NCBI GenBank assembly: GCA_002897635.1 | Contig: BDTD01000027.1 | Span: 1-36,730 of the forward strand | Direction of reading: 5' to 3' | DNA from: a bacterium BMS3Abin11 | GTDB lineage: Bacteria; Pseudomonadota; Gammaproteobacteria; BMS3Bbin11 | Length of the DNA: 36,730 nt | Part shown: in pieces, positions 8,705 to 16,023 of the stretch | Layout of the letters: every line of letters begins with the position of its first letter | How positions within the stretch are numbered: the first letter of the stretch is position 1 | Notes under the pieces: generated by a model | What the model was told of the DNA's origin: nothing | The model's input: the letters and a program-made list of their open reading frames with translations, nothing else | Database searches by the model: none | Translations under genes and position numbers: made by a program

Positions 8705-9922
8705 ATGGGCGCATACGAATATCAGGCACTGGATGAAAAAGGCCGTACCTGCAAAGGTGTACTGACCGGCGACACACCGCGCCAGGTACGGCAGATGCTG
8801 CGTGAACAAGGCATGCATCCCCTGTCATTGACTCCCATCAATGAAAATACCCGACAGGGACAGACCGCCCCCAGCCGCAAACGCATACCGCCGGCTGAAC
8901 TGGCCGTCATTACACGTCAGTTTGCTACCCTGCTGGGTGCAGGATTGACAATTGAAGAATCACTGGAAGGCCTGATCGAGCAATCGAGCAATCATCGCAT
9001 ACGATCCATCCTGACCGCCGTTCGCTCTTCGGTAATGGAAGGAAAATCATTATCCGAAGCCATCAGCCTGTTTCCTGCCGCTTTTCCAAGTCTGTACCGG
9101 GCATCACTGCATGCCGGAGAGGAAACAGGGCGGCTGGATCTGGTACTTGAGCGGCTGGCAGATTATACCGAGAACACCACGACACTGCGCCGACGCATCA
9201 TGATTGCCCTGATCTACCCGGTAATACTGACCGTAGTCGCCATCCTTATCGTCACCAGCTTACTGACCTATGTGGTACCCAAAGTTGTAAAAGTTTTTGA
9301 AGAATCCGGCCAGACCCTGCCGCTGCTGACTAGGGGCATGATCGCCATTAGCGACTTTCTTCAGGCATGGGGCATTTGGATACTGCTGGCAATAGTCCTC
9401 GGAACGATTATTTTTCGTCTCATTTTCAGACAGCCCGGCCCAAAACTGGCACTGCACCATTTTATTCTTCGCATGCCATTGATAGGTAGCATAGTCCGCA
9501 ACCTCAATACATCAACGATGGCCCGCACACTGGCCATCATGTCAGGCAGCGGCGTACCCTTGCTATCCGCCATGGCGGCAAGTTCCCATGTGGTGAACAA
9601 CCTGGCCATGCGCCAGGCAATGGAACAGGCAAGAATCGATGTCGGTGAAGGAATGAGCCTGAATAAAGCACTGAAAAAAAGCGGTCTGTTCCCACCGCTA
9701 CTGACACAAATGGTAGCCAGTGGTGAATCCAGCGGCAGACTTGATGAGATGCTGGAAAAATCTGCCCAGGTACAGGAAAATGAACTGGAGGCCCGCACCT
9801 CCATCATGGTCGGCCTGTTTGAACCGATGATGATTTTGGTCATGGGTGCCATCGTGCTGGTCATCGTACTCGCTATACTGCTACCCATCTTCGATTTAAA
9901 CGAGCTGATCTATGCCAGGTAA
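8705..9922 (+). CDS. gspF: Type II secretion inner-membrane platform protein GspF
   Basis: This 405-residue polytopic inner-membrane protein couples the GspE ATPase to pseudopilin assembly. The N-terminus MGAYEYQALDEKGR is typical of the family. Two homologous T2SSF domains are visible: the first at about 65-190 with LLGAGLTIEESLEGL and LHAGEETGRLD, the second at about 265-390 with MSGSGVPLLSAM and MVASGESSGRLDEML. Hydrophobic segments lie at about 165-190, 215-240 and 370-398. The ribosome site is weak. It overlaps gspC by 11 bases, indicating translational coupling. Confidence 0.96.
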   Translation: MGAYEYQALDEKGRTCKGVLTGDTPRQVRQMLREQGMHPLSLTPINENTRQGQTAPSRKRIPPAELAVITRQFATLLGAGLTIEESLEGLIEQSSNHRIRSILTAVRSSVMEGKSLSEAISLFPAAFPSLYRASLHAGEETGRLDLVLERLADYTENTTTLRRRIMIALIYPVILTVVAILIVTSLLTYVVPKVVKVFEESGQTLPLLTRGMIAISDFLQAWGIWILLAIVLGTIIFRLIFRQPGPKLALHHFILRMPLIGSIVRNLNTSTMARTLAIMSGSGVPLLSAMAASSHVVNNLAMRQAMEQARIDVGEGMSLNKALKKSGLFPPLLTQMVASGESSGRLDEMLEKSAQVQENELEARTSIMVGLFEPMMILVMGAIVLVIVLAILLPIFDLNELIYAR

Positions 9923-10430
9923 AAAAGCAGCAGATAAAATGACGGCAATGCTTCGCTCCACCGCAATCTATCTGCTTGCACTGGCGCTGTTGACCTGGGC
10001 CGGGCTGGACGTCTACCAGCGTTACCAGTTTTATCAGGTGAGAATCAATAAACAGCAGACTCAACCAACTGAATCAAATAAAATCCTCTCACTAACGGCA
10101 AAAAACACTAAGACGGTCGCGAAACAATATCTTTTTGGCAGGCTACTGCTTGATACTCAACCAGTAGTCCTCACCCAGGCACCAGCAACAAAACTAAACC
10201 TGAAACTAATCGGGGTCATCGCAGCCAGCGAAGATGGCGTCTCCAAAGTCATCATCCAGATAGGCAACAGCAATGTCGATGTCTATTCCGTCGGCGATAC
10301 ACTACCAAAGGGAAATGCAACCATAGAAAAGATAGAAGCGACACAGGTGCTGCTCAGGCGGAATGGTAAGCTGGAGAGTTTGGCGATTATCAGGCCGGAA
10401 CTGGAAAACAACGGCGAGATTAAGGATTAA
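9912..10430 (+). CDS. gspC: Type II secretion protein GspC
   Basis: This 172-residue bitopic protein links the inner-membrane platform to the secretin. A transmembrane helix is at about residues 13-32. A linker is followed by the homology region, with YLFGRLL (about 73), LNLKLIGVIAAS, a Gly-Asn-Ser segment and a 'SVGDTLP.GNATIEKI' pattern. No PDZ domain or C-terminal coiled coil follows, so it is a short form. An alternative start is at 9939. The last codons (E-I-K-D-stop) fall in an ATTAAGGATTAAGG purine repeat, so the C-terminus is set by repeat DNA. It is last in the gspD-E-F-C operon; gspC more often comes first in such operons. Confidence 0.85.
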   Translation: MPGKKAADKMTAMLRSTAIYLLALALLTWAGLDVYQRYQFYQVRINKQQTQPTESNKILSLTAKNTKTVAKQYLFGRLLLDTQPVVLTQAPATKLNLKLIGVIAASEDGVSKVIIQIGNSNVDVYSVGDTLPKGNATIEKIEATQVLLRRNGKLESLAIIRPELENNGEIKD

Positions 10431-10463
10431 GGACGAAAGATGAAAGGTATCCGATATTGTTTC

Positions 10464-10551
10464 GTAGGAGTGCCGTCTCGGCGCGATTGCTTCATAAAAC
10501 GTAATACGTAAAACGTTCCTGTCGAAAATCGCGCCGAGACGGCACTCCTAC
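10464..10551. repeat. GTAGGAGTGCCG-type long inverted repeat (family B) between convergent T2SS operons
   Basis: Arms 10464-10487 and 10528-10551 are 24-base exact reverse complements. Between them lies an ACGTAA-type repeat (10493-10517). The right arm overlaps the last codon and stop of gspM. The hairpin could stop transcription from both sides, although no U-run follows it. Confidence 0.9.
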
Positions 10552-11036
10552 AAAGAGACTTCTAACCGAATATTCACCATCGGAAACTGCGCCGATTTCG
10601 TTATTGAAACCCTGGTTACTTCAATTCCCCTGGCGCTGATCTGATCCAGCCATTGCAGCCAGTCTTCAAACACGACTTTATCAAACCATATCTTTGCTGT
10701 GCCACTCTCTTTACCGGGTTGAATCTGTTTTATCTGATCACGCAGTTTCAATTTTTTCGCTGTCTGATCGATGATTGTTAGCAAGGGTACATCAGTAGAA
10801 TTACCGCTGCCAGTTTTGTTCTGTTCGAGCTGGCGGATCATATCTGCCTGTTCCTGCATCCATGCAAGATCTTCTGAATATTTAACAAGCTGCAACCGCT
10901 GGCGTTTGAGTTGATCCTGCATGGGTACCCACAGCAGCGAATACAGCAAGATACTCAAAACAACTAAAATGCCAATCCCCAGTACTCGCTGATCTCTGGC
11001 AGGCAGTTTATACCAGTATTCCTTTAACGCGTTCAT
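10548..11036 (-). CDS. gspM: Type II secretion protein GspM
   Basis: This 162-residue bitopic inner-membrane protein partners GspL. The N-terminal WYKLPARDQRVLGIGILVV leads into a transmembrane helix at about 18-38. The periplasmic part begins with a helical, Gln/Leu-rich stretch and ends in the ferredoxin-like GspM domain with VFEDWLQWLDQISARGIEV and VNIRLEV. ATG overlaps the gspL stop (4 bases). The stop TAG is the TTTGTAGGAG edge of the family B repeat. It is the last gene of the minus-strand operon. Confidence 0.9.
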   Translation of the reverse strand: MNALKEYWYKLPARDQRVLGIGILVVLSILLYSLLWVPMQDQLKRQRLQLVKYSEDLAWMQEQADMIRQLEQNKTGSGNSTDVPLLTIIDQTAKKLKLRDQIKQIQPGKESGTAKIWFDKVVFEDWLQWLDQISARGIEVTRVSITKSAQFPMVNIRLEVSL

Positions 11037-12202
11037 GTAGCCGCCCTGCTGATCTCAAAACGTGCCTGCACCTTGCTACCACGGGCACCTGATTGTTTCA
11101 GGCTAACCTCGATGGATCTGTTGTTCTGTAACCGTTCCCGTATTCGATCCAGGTGCGCGAAATCATCCAGTGTCAGAACGGCAGTTAAATCCCCATCCCG
11201 ATAATTCAGTTCTTCAACAACAACTTGCTGGCCTTTTAACAGACTGGCAGTAGTCACCAGCAGGTAGGTAAAATCATTTTCGGTAACCCGATTTTGCAGG
11301 CTGTCTATTTTATTTTTTGTCTGTACGCGTGCTCGACCAGGCAGTAATTTTGAACCCGGGAACAGCTCTTGATAAAGAGACTGCATAGATAGTTCGAGTT
11401 GTGTATTTGTTTCTCGCAACCAGACCAGTTCACCGACATCACTAGCCAGTTTTACGAAACCCGCCAGCGCAATTATCGCAACCGCAGGCCAGTACCGTTT
11501 CAAAAAGCTGTGCTTGCTGCCCTGCGTGAATTCTCCATTCAACAGGCCGGCACCATTATCAGGTGCCTGCTGCGAAAGCCAGTCCGACAGACCAGTTCCA
11601 ATTTCAGTCTTAATTAGCTGTTGATCTATTCCATCAGGCAGCAGAGCTTCAAGCCGTTCATCAATAAGCAGAGTTGTTTCTTTATCCTGCTCATTCAACC
11701 AGACCGGTAGATTCTCAAGATCAGTCACCGCACCCTCATACAAACCAGACCTGACCAATACACGGTTATTCTCGGACAGCGTGATGACTGCAGTCCCGGG
11801 CTTCGCGCCCGGCAACAGAAAATAATCAGGCAACATGGCATCAACACTGATACCGGCTTCATGAATCTGCTGCAGCCAGGAAGTCATCAATTCGCGGCTG
11901 ACGTAAGCAAAAGTAACCCTGTTTTCTTCTCCCGTATGCAGCAGCAGAAAATGCAAATCATCAACCGAACTGATCACACTGTCTTCAATAGCATAGGGAA
12001 TCGCCGCCATCAGCCTCGCCCGGTTCCTCACTGGGATCGCCTCAACCCGAGTCACCACCTGCTCACCCCGCACAACCGCCACACAACGCTGCCCGTCAAC
12101 AGGCAGCTCAGACAGAGTTTCAACCACACCGGAATTCTCGACGCCTTTAGTGCCAAGGTTTACCCATTGGTAGGGGGAGGATGTTGTGAAGTAGAGGGCC
12201 AT
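11033..12202 (-). CDS. gspL: Type II secretion protein GspL
   Basis: This 389-residue inner-membrane protein recruits the GspE ATPase. The N-terminal half is the actin-like cytoplasmic domain, with AAIPYAIEDSVISSVDDLHF typical of GspL. A transmembrane helix is at about 236-256 (WPAVAIIALAGFVKLAS). The C-terminal periplasmic domain, with VVVEELNYRDGDLTAVLTL, dimerises with GspM. ATG 12202 is preceded by a C/T-rich repeat tract and has no Shine-Dalgarno, which is unusual inside an operon. Translation may depend on coupling or be leaderless-like; this is inference. Confidence 0.92.
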   Translation of the reverse strand: MALYFTTSSPYQWVNLGTKGVENSGVVETLSELPVDGQRCVAVVRGEQVVTRVEAIPVRNRARLMAAIPYAIEDSVISSVDDLHFLLLHTGEENRVTFAYVSRELMTSWLQQIHEAGISVDAMLPDYFLLPGAKPGTAVITLSENNRVLVRSGLYEGAVTDLENLPVWLNEQDKETTLLIDERLEALLPDGIDQQLIKTEIGTGLSDWLSQQAPDNGAGLLNGEFTQGSKHSFLKRYWPAVAIIALAGFVKLASDVGELVWLRETNTQLELSMQSLYQELFPGSKLLPGRARVQTKNKIDSLQNRVTENDFTYLLVTTASLLKGQQVVVEELNYRDGDLTAVLTLDDFAHLDRIRERLQNNRSIEVSLKQSGARGSKVQARFEISRAAT

Positions 12203-12307
12203 GGGGTTAAGGTTAAAGGTTTAAGGGGTGAGAGGAAAGGTTAAAGATAAAGGATCAAAGATGAAGGATTTAGAGAGTATTGTCTGGGTGTTGTCTTTCC
12301 CCTGTTT
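12203..12307. repeat. Low-complexity purine/pyrimidine tract between gspK and gspL (family D)
   Basis: This 105-base gap reads AAGGTTTAAGGGG, GGTTAAAGATAAAGG and ATCAAAGATGAAGG on the plus strand. It belongs to the same AAGGATTAAAGA-type family that occurs at 10421, 15650, 21178, 21350, 22670 and 34610. It holds no gene. Confidence 0.7.
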
Positions 12308-13273
12308 TTAAAGAACCGGCCTCCGCCTAACCACCCCAATCTTCCCATTCTTCCTTTCAACCAGGCTATTAATTTTAGCCCTTGTCCTGCCGATTTCCGT
12401 ACTGCTTTTTATCAGAAAATAGCTGCTCTGGTTCGTTATCAGGGGAGTGGCAATATCCTGTTCGCCTGCCATCATATCATGTTGCAGAAATTCCTCTACC
12501 GTATAGCCATTAGCCTTTGGGCGATCGCTGACCAGTCTCTGGCTCTCATCAATCGATAAAAGATTCTTACCTAAAATACGCAGTAAACCTGCGGGGGCGG
12601 TATTTATATTGATGCGGATATTGTTGGCAGGCAGTGCTGCAATAAACGGGGCGAGCTTCTGCACCGTTTTTTTGTCAAAACCTTTCACCTGCAGCAATTC
12701 AGAAATATCGCTGAAAGCACGATTCGCTGCGCGATAGGGTGGTGTCATATTGAGGTATTCGATATCTTCTGCACCGCTGGTACTTCGTACATCCTGATCA
12801 GGATCCAACCAGTCCAGCACTGCATCAGACAACAGGGGATTCAACTCCAGAGAAATCAGCAGCCGGCGAAAGGCCTGCGTCCAGATCCGTGGATCAGGTT
12901 TGTTACCCGTTTGTGGTGGAATAATGCGGGATTCGTCTATCATATTATTCAGGTTTAGCCGTCCCTGCATATCCTCAATTACGGTCTGCAGGCTGCCCTG
13001 TTCGATTTCAACGCCCGGTCCCAGGCTATTCCAGGCTTCTCCCGGGTGATCGCTCTTGCTCTCCAGACTATCTTTAATCAGCACACTAACCGCCCAGGCC
13101 TCTGAGCCCAGCAGGGTCTGCCAGGCCTGGCTACTGTTTCGGGTGTTTTCTGTTGTACGCAGTTGCAGCAGTATATCTTCAGACAACCATGCGGCTGTAG
13201 TGATCATTATGACCAGGATAAACAGCACAATGAGCAGTGCCATTCCTTTTGATGTACTCTTTCTACAATGCAT
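12308..13273 (-). CDS. gspK: Type II secretion minor pseudopilin GspK
   Basis: This 321-residue protein is the large minor pseudopilin at the pseudopilus tip. The prepilin site is KGMALLIVLFILVI (cleavage after Gly10), followed by the hydrophobic helix. Unlike other pseudopilins it lacks Glu at +5, as expected for GspK. The body has MQGRLNLNNMI (about 103), an alpha-domain helix-hairpin-helix region with ISELLQVKGFDKKTVQKL, and INTAPAGLL, all family hallmarks. The start overlaps the gspJ end by 11 bases. Confidence 0.95.
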   Translation of the reverse strand: MHCRKSTSKGMALLIVLFILVIMITTAAWLSEDILLQLRTTENTRNSSQAWQTLLGSEAWAVSVLIKDSLESKSDHPGEAWNSLGPGVEIEQGSLQTVIEDMQGRLNLNNMIDESRIIPPQTGNKPDPRIWTQAFRRLLISLELNPLLSDAVLDWLDPDQDVRSTSGAEDIEYLNMTPPYRAANRAFSDISELLQVKGFDKKTVQKLAPFIAALPANNIRININTAPAGLLRILGKNLLSIDESQRLVSDRPKANGYTVEEFLQHDMMAGEQDIATPLITNQSSYFLIKSSTEIGRTRAKINSLVERKNGKIGVVRRRPVL

Positions 13274-13862
13274 GTTTTATCTCGAAGACACGCCGGTACT
13301 GCTTACCGTTCGCCATACGAATCTGCCATTCCACCCCATCAGGCAACTTGTCTACAGCTTCCCAGCTTGACGAAGACAGCATCGATCCATTGAGATTCTG
13401 TAGCACGTTCACGGTGATACTCTCCACATCCGTCAACAACAGATGTTTTATCTCGCGCGCACCCTGATCACGATCCAGCACCCGCCAGTTTATCCGTATG
13501 AGATCGCCATTTTCCCAACGGTAGGCCGCACGCTGCAACGTACTTTCTCCTGCCAGCGTGACATTGCGCCGTGCCGTGGTAAAACGCAGCAGTTCACCGG
13601 CAACATTTATATTATTGAGAATTAATAACGGTTCCTGATCACCGTAAGCATCACGCACGATACGCTGCGACATGAAGCGCATATCCTGCTCCAACAGACT
13701 GAACGCAAGCTGCAGTTGCCTCAGCTCATCGAGCTCTGCCTCCAGCACAGCACTATTATCAAGAAAGCGATTAAGGCTGGCATAACTGACCACGGCAATG
13801 ACGGCAAAGATACCGATAGCGACGACCATCTCTAACAGGGTGAAGGCGCGGCTATGTTTCAT
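13263..13862 (-). CDS. gspJ: Type II secretion minor pseudopilin GspJ
   Basis: From ATG 13862 this is 199 residues with a classic short prepilin leader (MKHSRA/FTLLEMVVAIGIFAVIAV) and Glu5 after the cleavage site. The frame could be extended upstream to 13898, but that adds only repeat-derived residues. The C-terminal half includes VEWQIRMANG, similar to GspJ's last strands. It forms part of the GspH-I-J-K tip. It is separated from gspI by a 228-base gap occupied by two family A repeats. Confidence 0.92.
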   Translation of the reverse strand: MKHSRAFTLLEMVVAIGIFAVIAVVSYASLNRFLDNSAVLEAELDELRQLQLAFSLLEQDMRFMSQRIVRDAYGDQEPLLILNNINVAGELLRFTTARRNVTLAGESTLQRAAYRWENGDLIRINWRVLDRDQGAREIKHLLLTDVESITVNVLQNLNGSMLSSSSWEAVDKLPDGVEWQIRMANGKQYRRVFEIKHAL

Positions 13863-13876
13863 GTGCAAAATCACTC

Positions 13877-13945
13877 TGTAGGTGCGACAAATTCGCACAC
13901 CCCTGCCTCGAAAAAGAACTTTGTCCGAATGAATTCGGACCTACA
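13877..13945. repeat. Family A palindromic repeat, copy 3
   Basis: The left arm has lost a few bases (GTAGGTGCGACAAATTCGCA). The right arm is TCCGAATGAATTCGGACC. It lies within the T2SS operon between gspI and gspJ. Confidence 0.85.
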
Positions 13946-13968
13946 ATATTACCCCAGCAAAGCATCCC

Positions 13969-14050
13969 TGTAGGTGCGAATTTATTCGCACAAAGAGGTT
14001 TGGTCTTGCTCCGTGTCCGAATGAATTCGAACCTACAATTGTTTTCTTCC
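13969..14050. repeat. Family A palindromic repeat, copy 4, with ATTGTTTTCTTCC tail
   Basis: It is in tandem with copy 3, in the same orientation, 23 bases apart. The tail ATTGTTTTCTTCC matches that of copy 2. It ends 40 bases before the gspI stop. Confidence 0.85.
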
Positions 14051-14090
14051 AGGGAGATGGAGGTGACATCAGAACTGTTAGCGCTATATT

Positions 14091-14591
14091 TCATGGCGCC
14101 TCTCTTTTGATCGACGGGCTGACTGGCGGGGGCTGGCCTCCGTCCGGACCCGGCGCGGGGGCGATCTCTGTGTTTATAACTTCCGGTGTATCCAGTAAGT
14201 AACCCGTCAACATGCCGGCCTCTTCTGTCTCATCCCTGTCAGTAAAGACAACAACATCCAGGCGAAAAAGTAAGGGGTCTGCGGTAGTGCTTGTAGTTTC
14301 TCGAAAATACCAGACTCTTTCAGCCATCTCTTCTGATCCTTGCTCCGTACCGGGAACAGGCTTAATAGCTAGTATTCTGAGTGTTTCAAGGCGGTTGGCG
14401 GCCACCCAGTTGGCGACCATGCGCTGCTCTAGTGTGGCAGTAGTCTCTGCATAGCCGGTAATGGCTCGCGAGACTGCAAGTATGCCGACAGCAACAATAC
14501 CGAGCGCGATAATGACCTCAAGCAGCGTGAAGCCCTGACACAATCCTGGTCGTTTACTGCACTGCACTGATTTCCATTTTCCGCTTCTCAT
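14091..14591 (-). CDS. gspI: Type II secretion minor pseudopilin GspI
   Basis: From ATG 14591 this is 166 residues. AGGG lies about 9 bases ahead of this start, and the start overlaps the gspH end by 38 bases; a TTG start at 14627 is possible but less likely. The prepilin leader is longer than usual, with cleavage at CQG/FTLLEVIIALGIVAVG. The family motif ANRLETLR is at about residue 75. The C-terminal 40 residues are Pro/Gly-rich (PAPGPDGGQPPPV) and extend beyond the usual GspI length of about 120-130 residues. Confidence 0.9.
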   Translation of the reverse strand: MRSGKWKSVQCSKRPGLCQGFTLLEVIIALGIVAVGILAVSRAITGYAETTATLEQRMVANWVAANRLETLRILAIKPVPGTEQGSEEMAERVWYFRETTSTTADPLLFRLDVVVFTDRDETEEAGMLTGYLLDTPEVINTEIAPAPGPDGGQPPPVSPSIKREAP

Positions 14592-15024
14592 TGGTGAGAA
14601 CCCTGTAACGCACCTCTTCAAGATCAAACTCTGCGGAGAATGGTGTCATGAAACCATCAGGCTCGCAACGAAGGTATGCCTTATCTTCATCCGAAGAAGT
14701 GTCTTCAACATCAAGATTCAGGCTAATACCTTCAGGCAACTGACGCAGACGAAAAATATCATCCTGCTTAACTGCCTGCCACTCAGCATTGTCAAAAACA
14801 ACAAATTTATACGCCGTCGCACCTTCATCAGTCAGCGCAAGCACCCTGCCCTGGGTAATACTCTCCTGGCACATTTGATCAACCAATGCGACAAAACGGC
14901 GCGCCTCCTTTTCAACAATTTGAGATGGATCACGACGAAAATTGATCGATACGATACCGACCGTTAGTGCGATCAGGAAGACTACGATCATGATTTCGAG
15001 GAGAGTGAAACCTGATTGTTTCAT
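14554..15024 (-). CDS. gspH: Type II secretion minor pseudopilin GspH
   Basis: This 156-residue protein has the shortest prepilin leader, MKQSG/FTLLEIMIVVFLIALTVG, with Glu5. Downstream, ARRFVALVDQMCQESITQGR is the conserved GspH/FimT helix, and ALTDEGATAYKF matches the first strand region. It lies between gspG and gspI, the usual order. Confidence 0.92.
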   Translation of the reverse strand: MKQSGFTLLEIMIVVFLIALTVGIVSINFRRDPSQIVEKEARRFVALVDQMCQESITQGRVLALTDEGATAYKFVVFDNAEWQAVKQDDIFRLRQLPEGISLNLDVEDTSSDEDKAYLRCEPDGFMTPFSAEFDLEEVRYRVLTNEKRKMEISAVQ

Positions 15025-15037
15025 AAAGGAATGATTT

Positions 15038-15124
15038 ATGTTTTACGATTTACGTATTACGGAACTTCAAGTAAATTGAATCAGTGGCGGCCTGCATGTT
15101 ACGTAAACCGTAAAACATAACACG
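15038..15124. repeat. Inverted pair of ACGTAA-type repeats (family C) between gspG and gspH
   Basis: 15038-15062 (ATGTTTTACGATTTACGTAT...) and 15098-15124 (GTTACGTAAACCGTAAAACA...) are imperfect reverse complements 35 bases apart. Related copies are at 10493, 23375, 23526, 24354, 29272, 30473 and 34576. Confidence 0.75.
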
Positions 15125-15125
15125 A

Positions 15126-15548
15126 TCAGTTGGCATCCCAATTCCCAATATCTGCCGCGCCTTCTTCCCCGCCTTCCACGCCATCGGTGCCATAAGACCA
15201 GATTTCAAATTCCATGCGTTCACCGGGATAGAGATATTGATACGGGTTACCCCAGGGATCCTGTGGCAGGCGTTCGATATAACCGTCTTTTTTCCAGTGT
15301 TTGGGCACCGGGTCTCCGGTAGGGCGCGTTACCAGCGCCGCCAGGCCCTGGTCTGTGCTCGGATAGGTGAAGTTATCCAGCTTATAGAATTTAAGTGCGC
15401 TGGCAAGTGCCTGAATATCGCTTTGTGCCTTGGCAATAAATGCCTGTTCCTGCCGCCCCATAACACGAGGTAGCACAAGCGTCGCAAGCAGGCCGATGAT
15501 GACAATCACGACCATGATTTCGATTAGAGTGAATCCTTTTTGTTTCAT
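15126..15548 (-). CDS. gspG: Type II secretion major pseudopilin GspG
   Basis: From ATG 15548 this is 140 residues, the normal GspG length. The leader is MKQKG/FTLIEIMVVIVIIGLLATLVLP with Glu5. The C-terminal part has TDQGLAALVTRPTG, DGYIERLPQDPWGNPYQYL, and the calcium-site region WSYGTDGVEGGEEGAADIGNW, all diagnostic. The frame stays open upstream for another 26 codons, but these are translated tandem heptamers (ELGTWNL repeated) and are not part of the protein. It is first in the gspG-H-I-J-K-L-M operon. GGA-containing heptamers sit just upstream instead of a normal ribosome site. Confidence 0.97.
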   Translation of the reverse strand: MKQKGFTLIEIMVVIVIIGLLATLVLPRVMGRQEQAFIAKAQSDIQALASALKFYKLDNFTYPSTDQGLAALVTRPTGDPVPKHWKKDGYIERLPQDPWGNPYQYLYPGERMEFEIWSYGTDGVEGGEEGAADIGNWDAN

Positions 15549-15561
15549 GGGATTAGGTTTT

Positions 15562-15631
15562 AAGTTCCAAGTTCCAAGTTCCAAGTTCCAAGTTCCAAGT
15601 TCCAAGTTCCAAGTTCCAAGTTCCAAGTTCC
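15562..15631. repeat. Ten exact tandem copies of AAGTTCC (family E)
   Basis: 70 bases consist of ten perfect 7-base units, 13 bases upstream of the gspG start. Perfect identity implies recent expansion, and the copy number is likely to vary between strains. The unit is not a multiple of three, so any readthrough frame changes with copy number. Confidence 0.97.
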
Positions 15632-15644
15632 AGGGTAGTATAGT

Positions 15645-15730
15645 TGGGTTTTCTTTTTTAATCTTTCGTCTTTCGTCTTTCGTCTTTAACCTTTCCCCTT
15701 TCCCCTTGTCTTTTCATCCTTTCCCCCTCT
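15645..15730. repeat. Pyrimidine-rich low-complexity tract (family D)
   Basis: Repeats of TCTTTCG and CCTTTCCCC occupy the part of the 15549-16023 gap next to the heptamer array. No gene is seen in it. Confidence 0.7.
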
Positions 15731-15799
15731 TACCTGACATCCGGTATAAACTTCACGACAAATAATCCCAGTCTTAAGAAAGCTTTAAGATTCAGTCTG

Positions 15800-15960
15800 T
15801 AGTCTGATACCTACGGCATCATCAAATATCAGCCTGGGATTTATTCTTCCCCGCATGCCTGGCAAAAGTAAAAGCAGACTCTCTCCTGTTCAGCTTAAAA
15901 AACGATATTTGGTAACCCTCTAAGTGAACATTCACCCACGTTCCTGCGTGGGTTTTTTTT
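15800..15960 (+). ncRNA. Candidate small RNA ending in an intrinsic terminator
   Basis: A strong plus-strand terminator at 15934-15960 has no protein gene upstream of it on that strand; the nearest genes (gspG, fabB) read leftward. About 130 bases of non-repetitive sequence precede it. The 5' end is a guess; TAGTCT (15810-15815) or TGATAC could be a -10 box. It matches no RNA family I recognise. Confidence 0.35.
15934..15960 (+). terminator. Strong intrinsic terminator
   Basis: A 7-base stem ACCCACG/CGTGGGT with a 6-base loop is followed by eight T residues. On the minus strand no U-run follows the stem, so it acts on plus-strand transcripts. Confidence 0.85.
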
Positions 15961-15962
15961 GT

Positions 15963-15986
15963 TGTGCGAATGAATTCGCACCTACA
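15963..15986. repeat. Single arm of the family A palindromic repeat
   Basis: The 24-base arm GTGCGAATGAATTCGCACC plus TACA is identical to the right arm at 5051-5074. No partner arm is nearby. Confidence 0.85.
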
Positions 15987-16008
15987 AAAACCATCGAAAT
16001 CCCGATGA
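15986..16008 (-). terminator. Possible weak terminator of the fabA-fabB operon
   Basis: On the minus strand CATCG-GGATTT-CGATG (15992-16007) is followed by GTTTTT, 16 bases after the fabB stop. The stem is short. Confidence 0.4.
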
Positions 16009-16023
16009 TTTGGACAAGATCCT

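Noticed and set aside
15549-15626. Repetitive ELGTWNL N-terminus on GspG
   Set aside because: It is translated heptamer repeat; the prepilin leader MKQKG starts at 15548.
15562-15631. CRISPR array
   Set aside because: The 7-base units are contiguous with no spacers and no cas genes are present.
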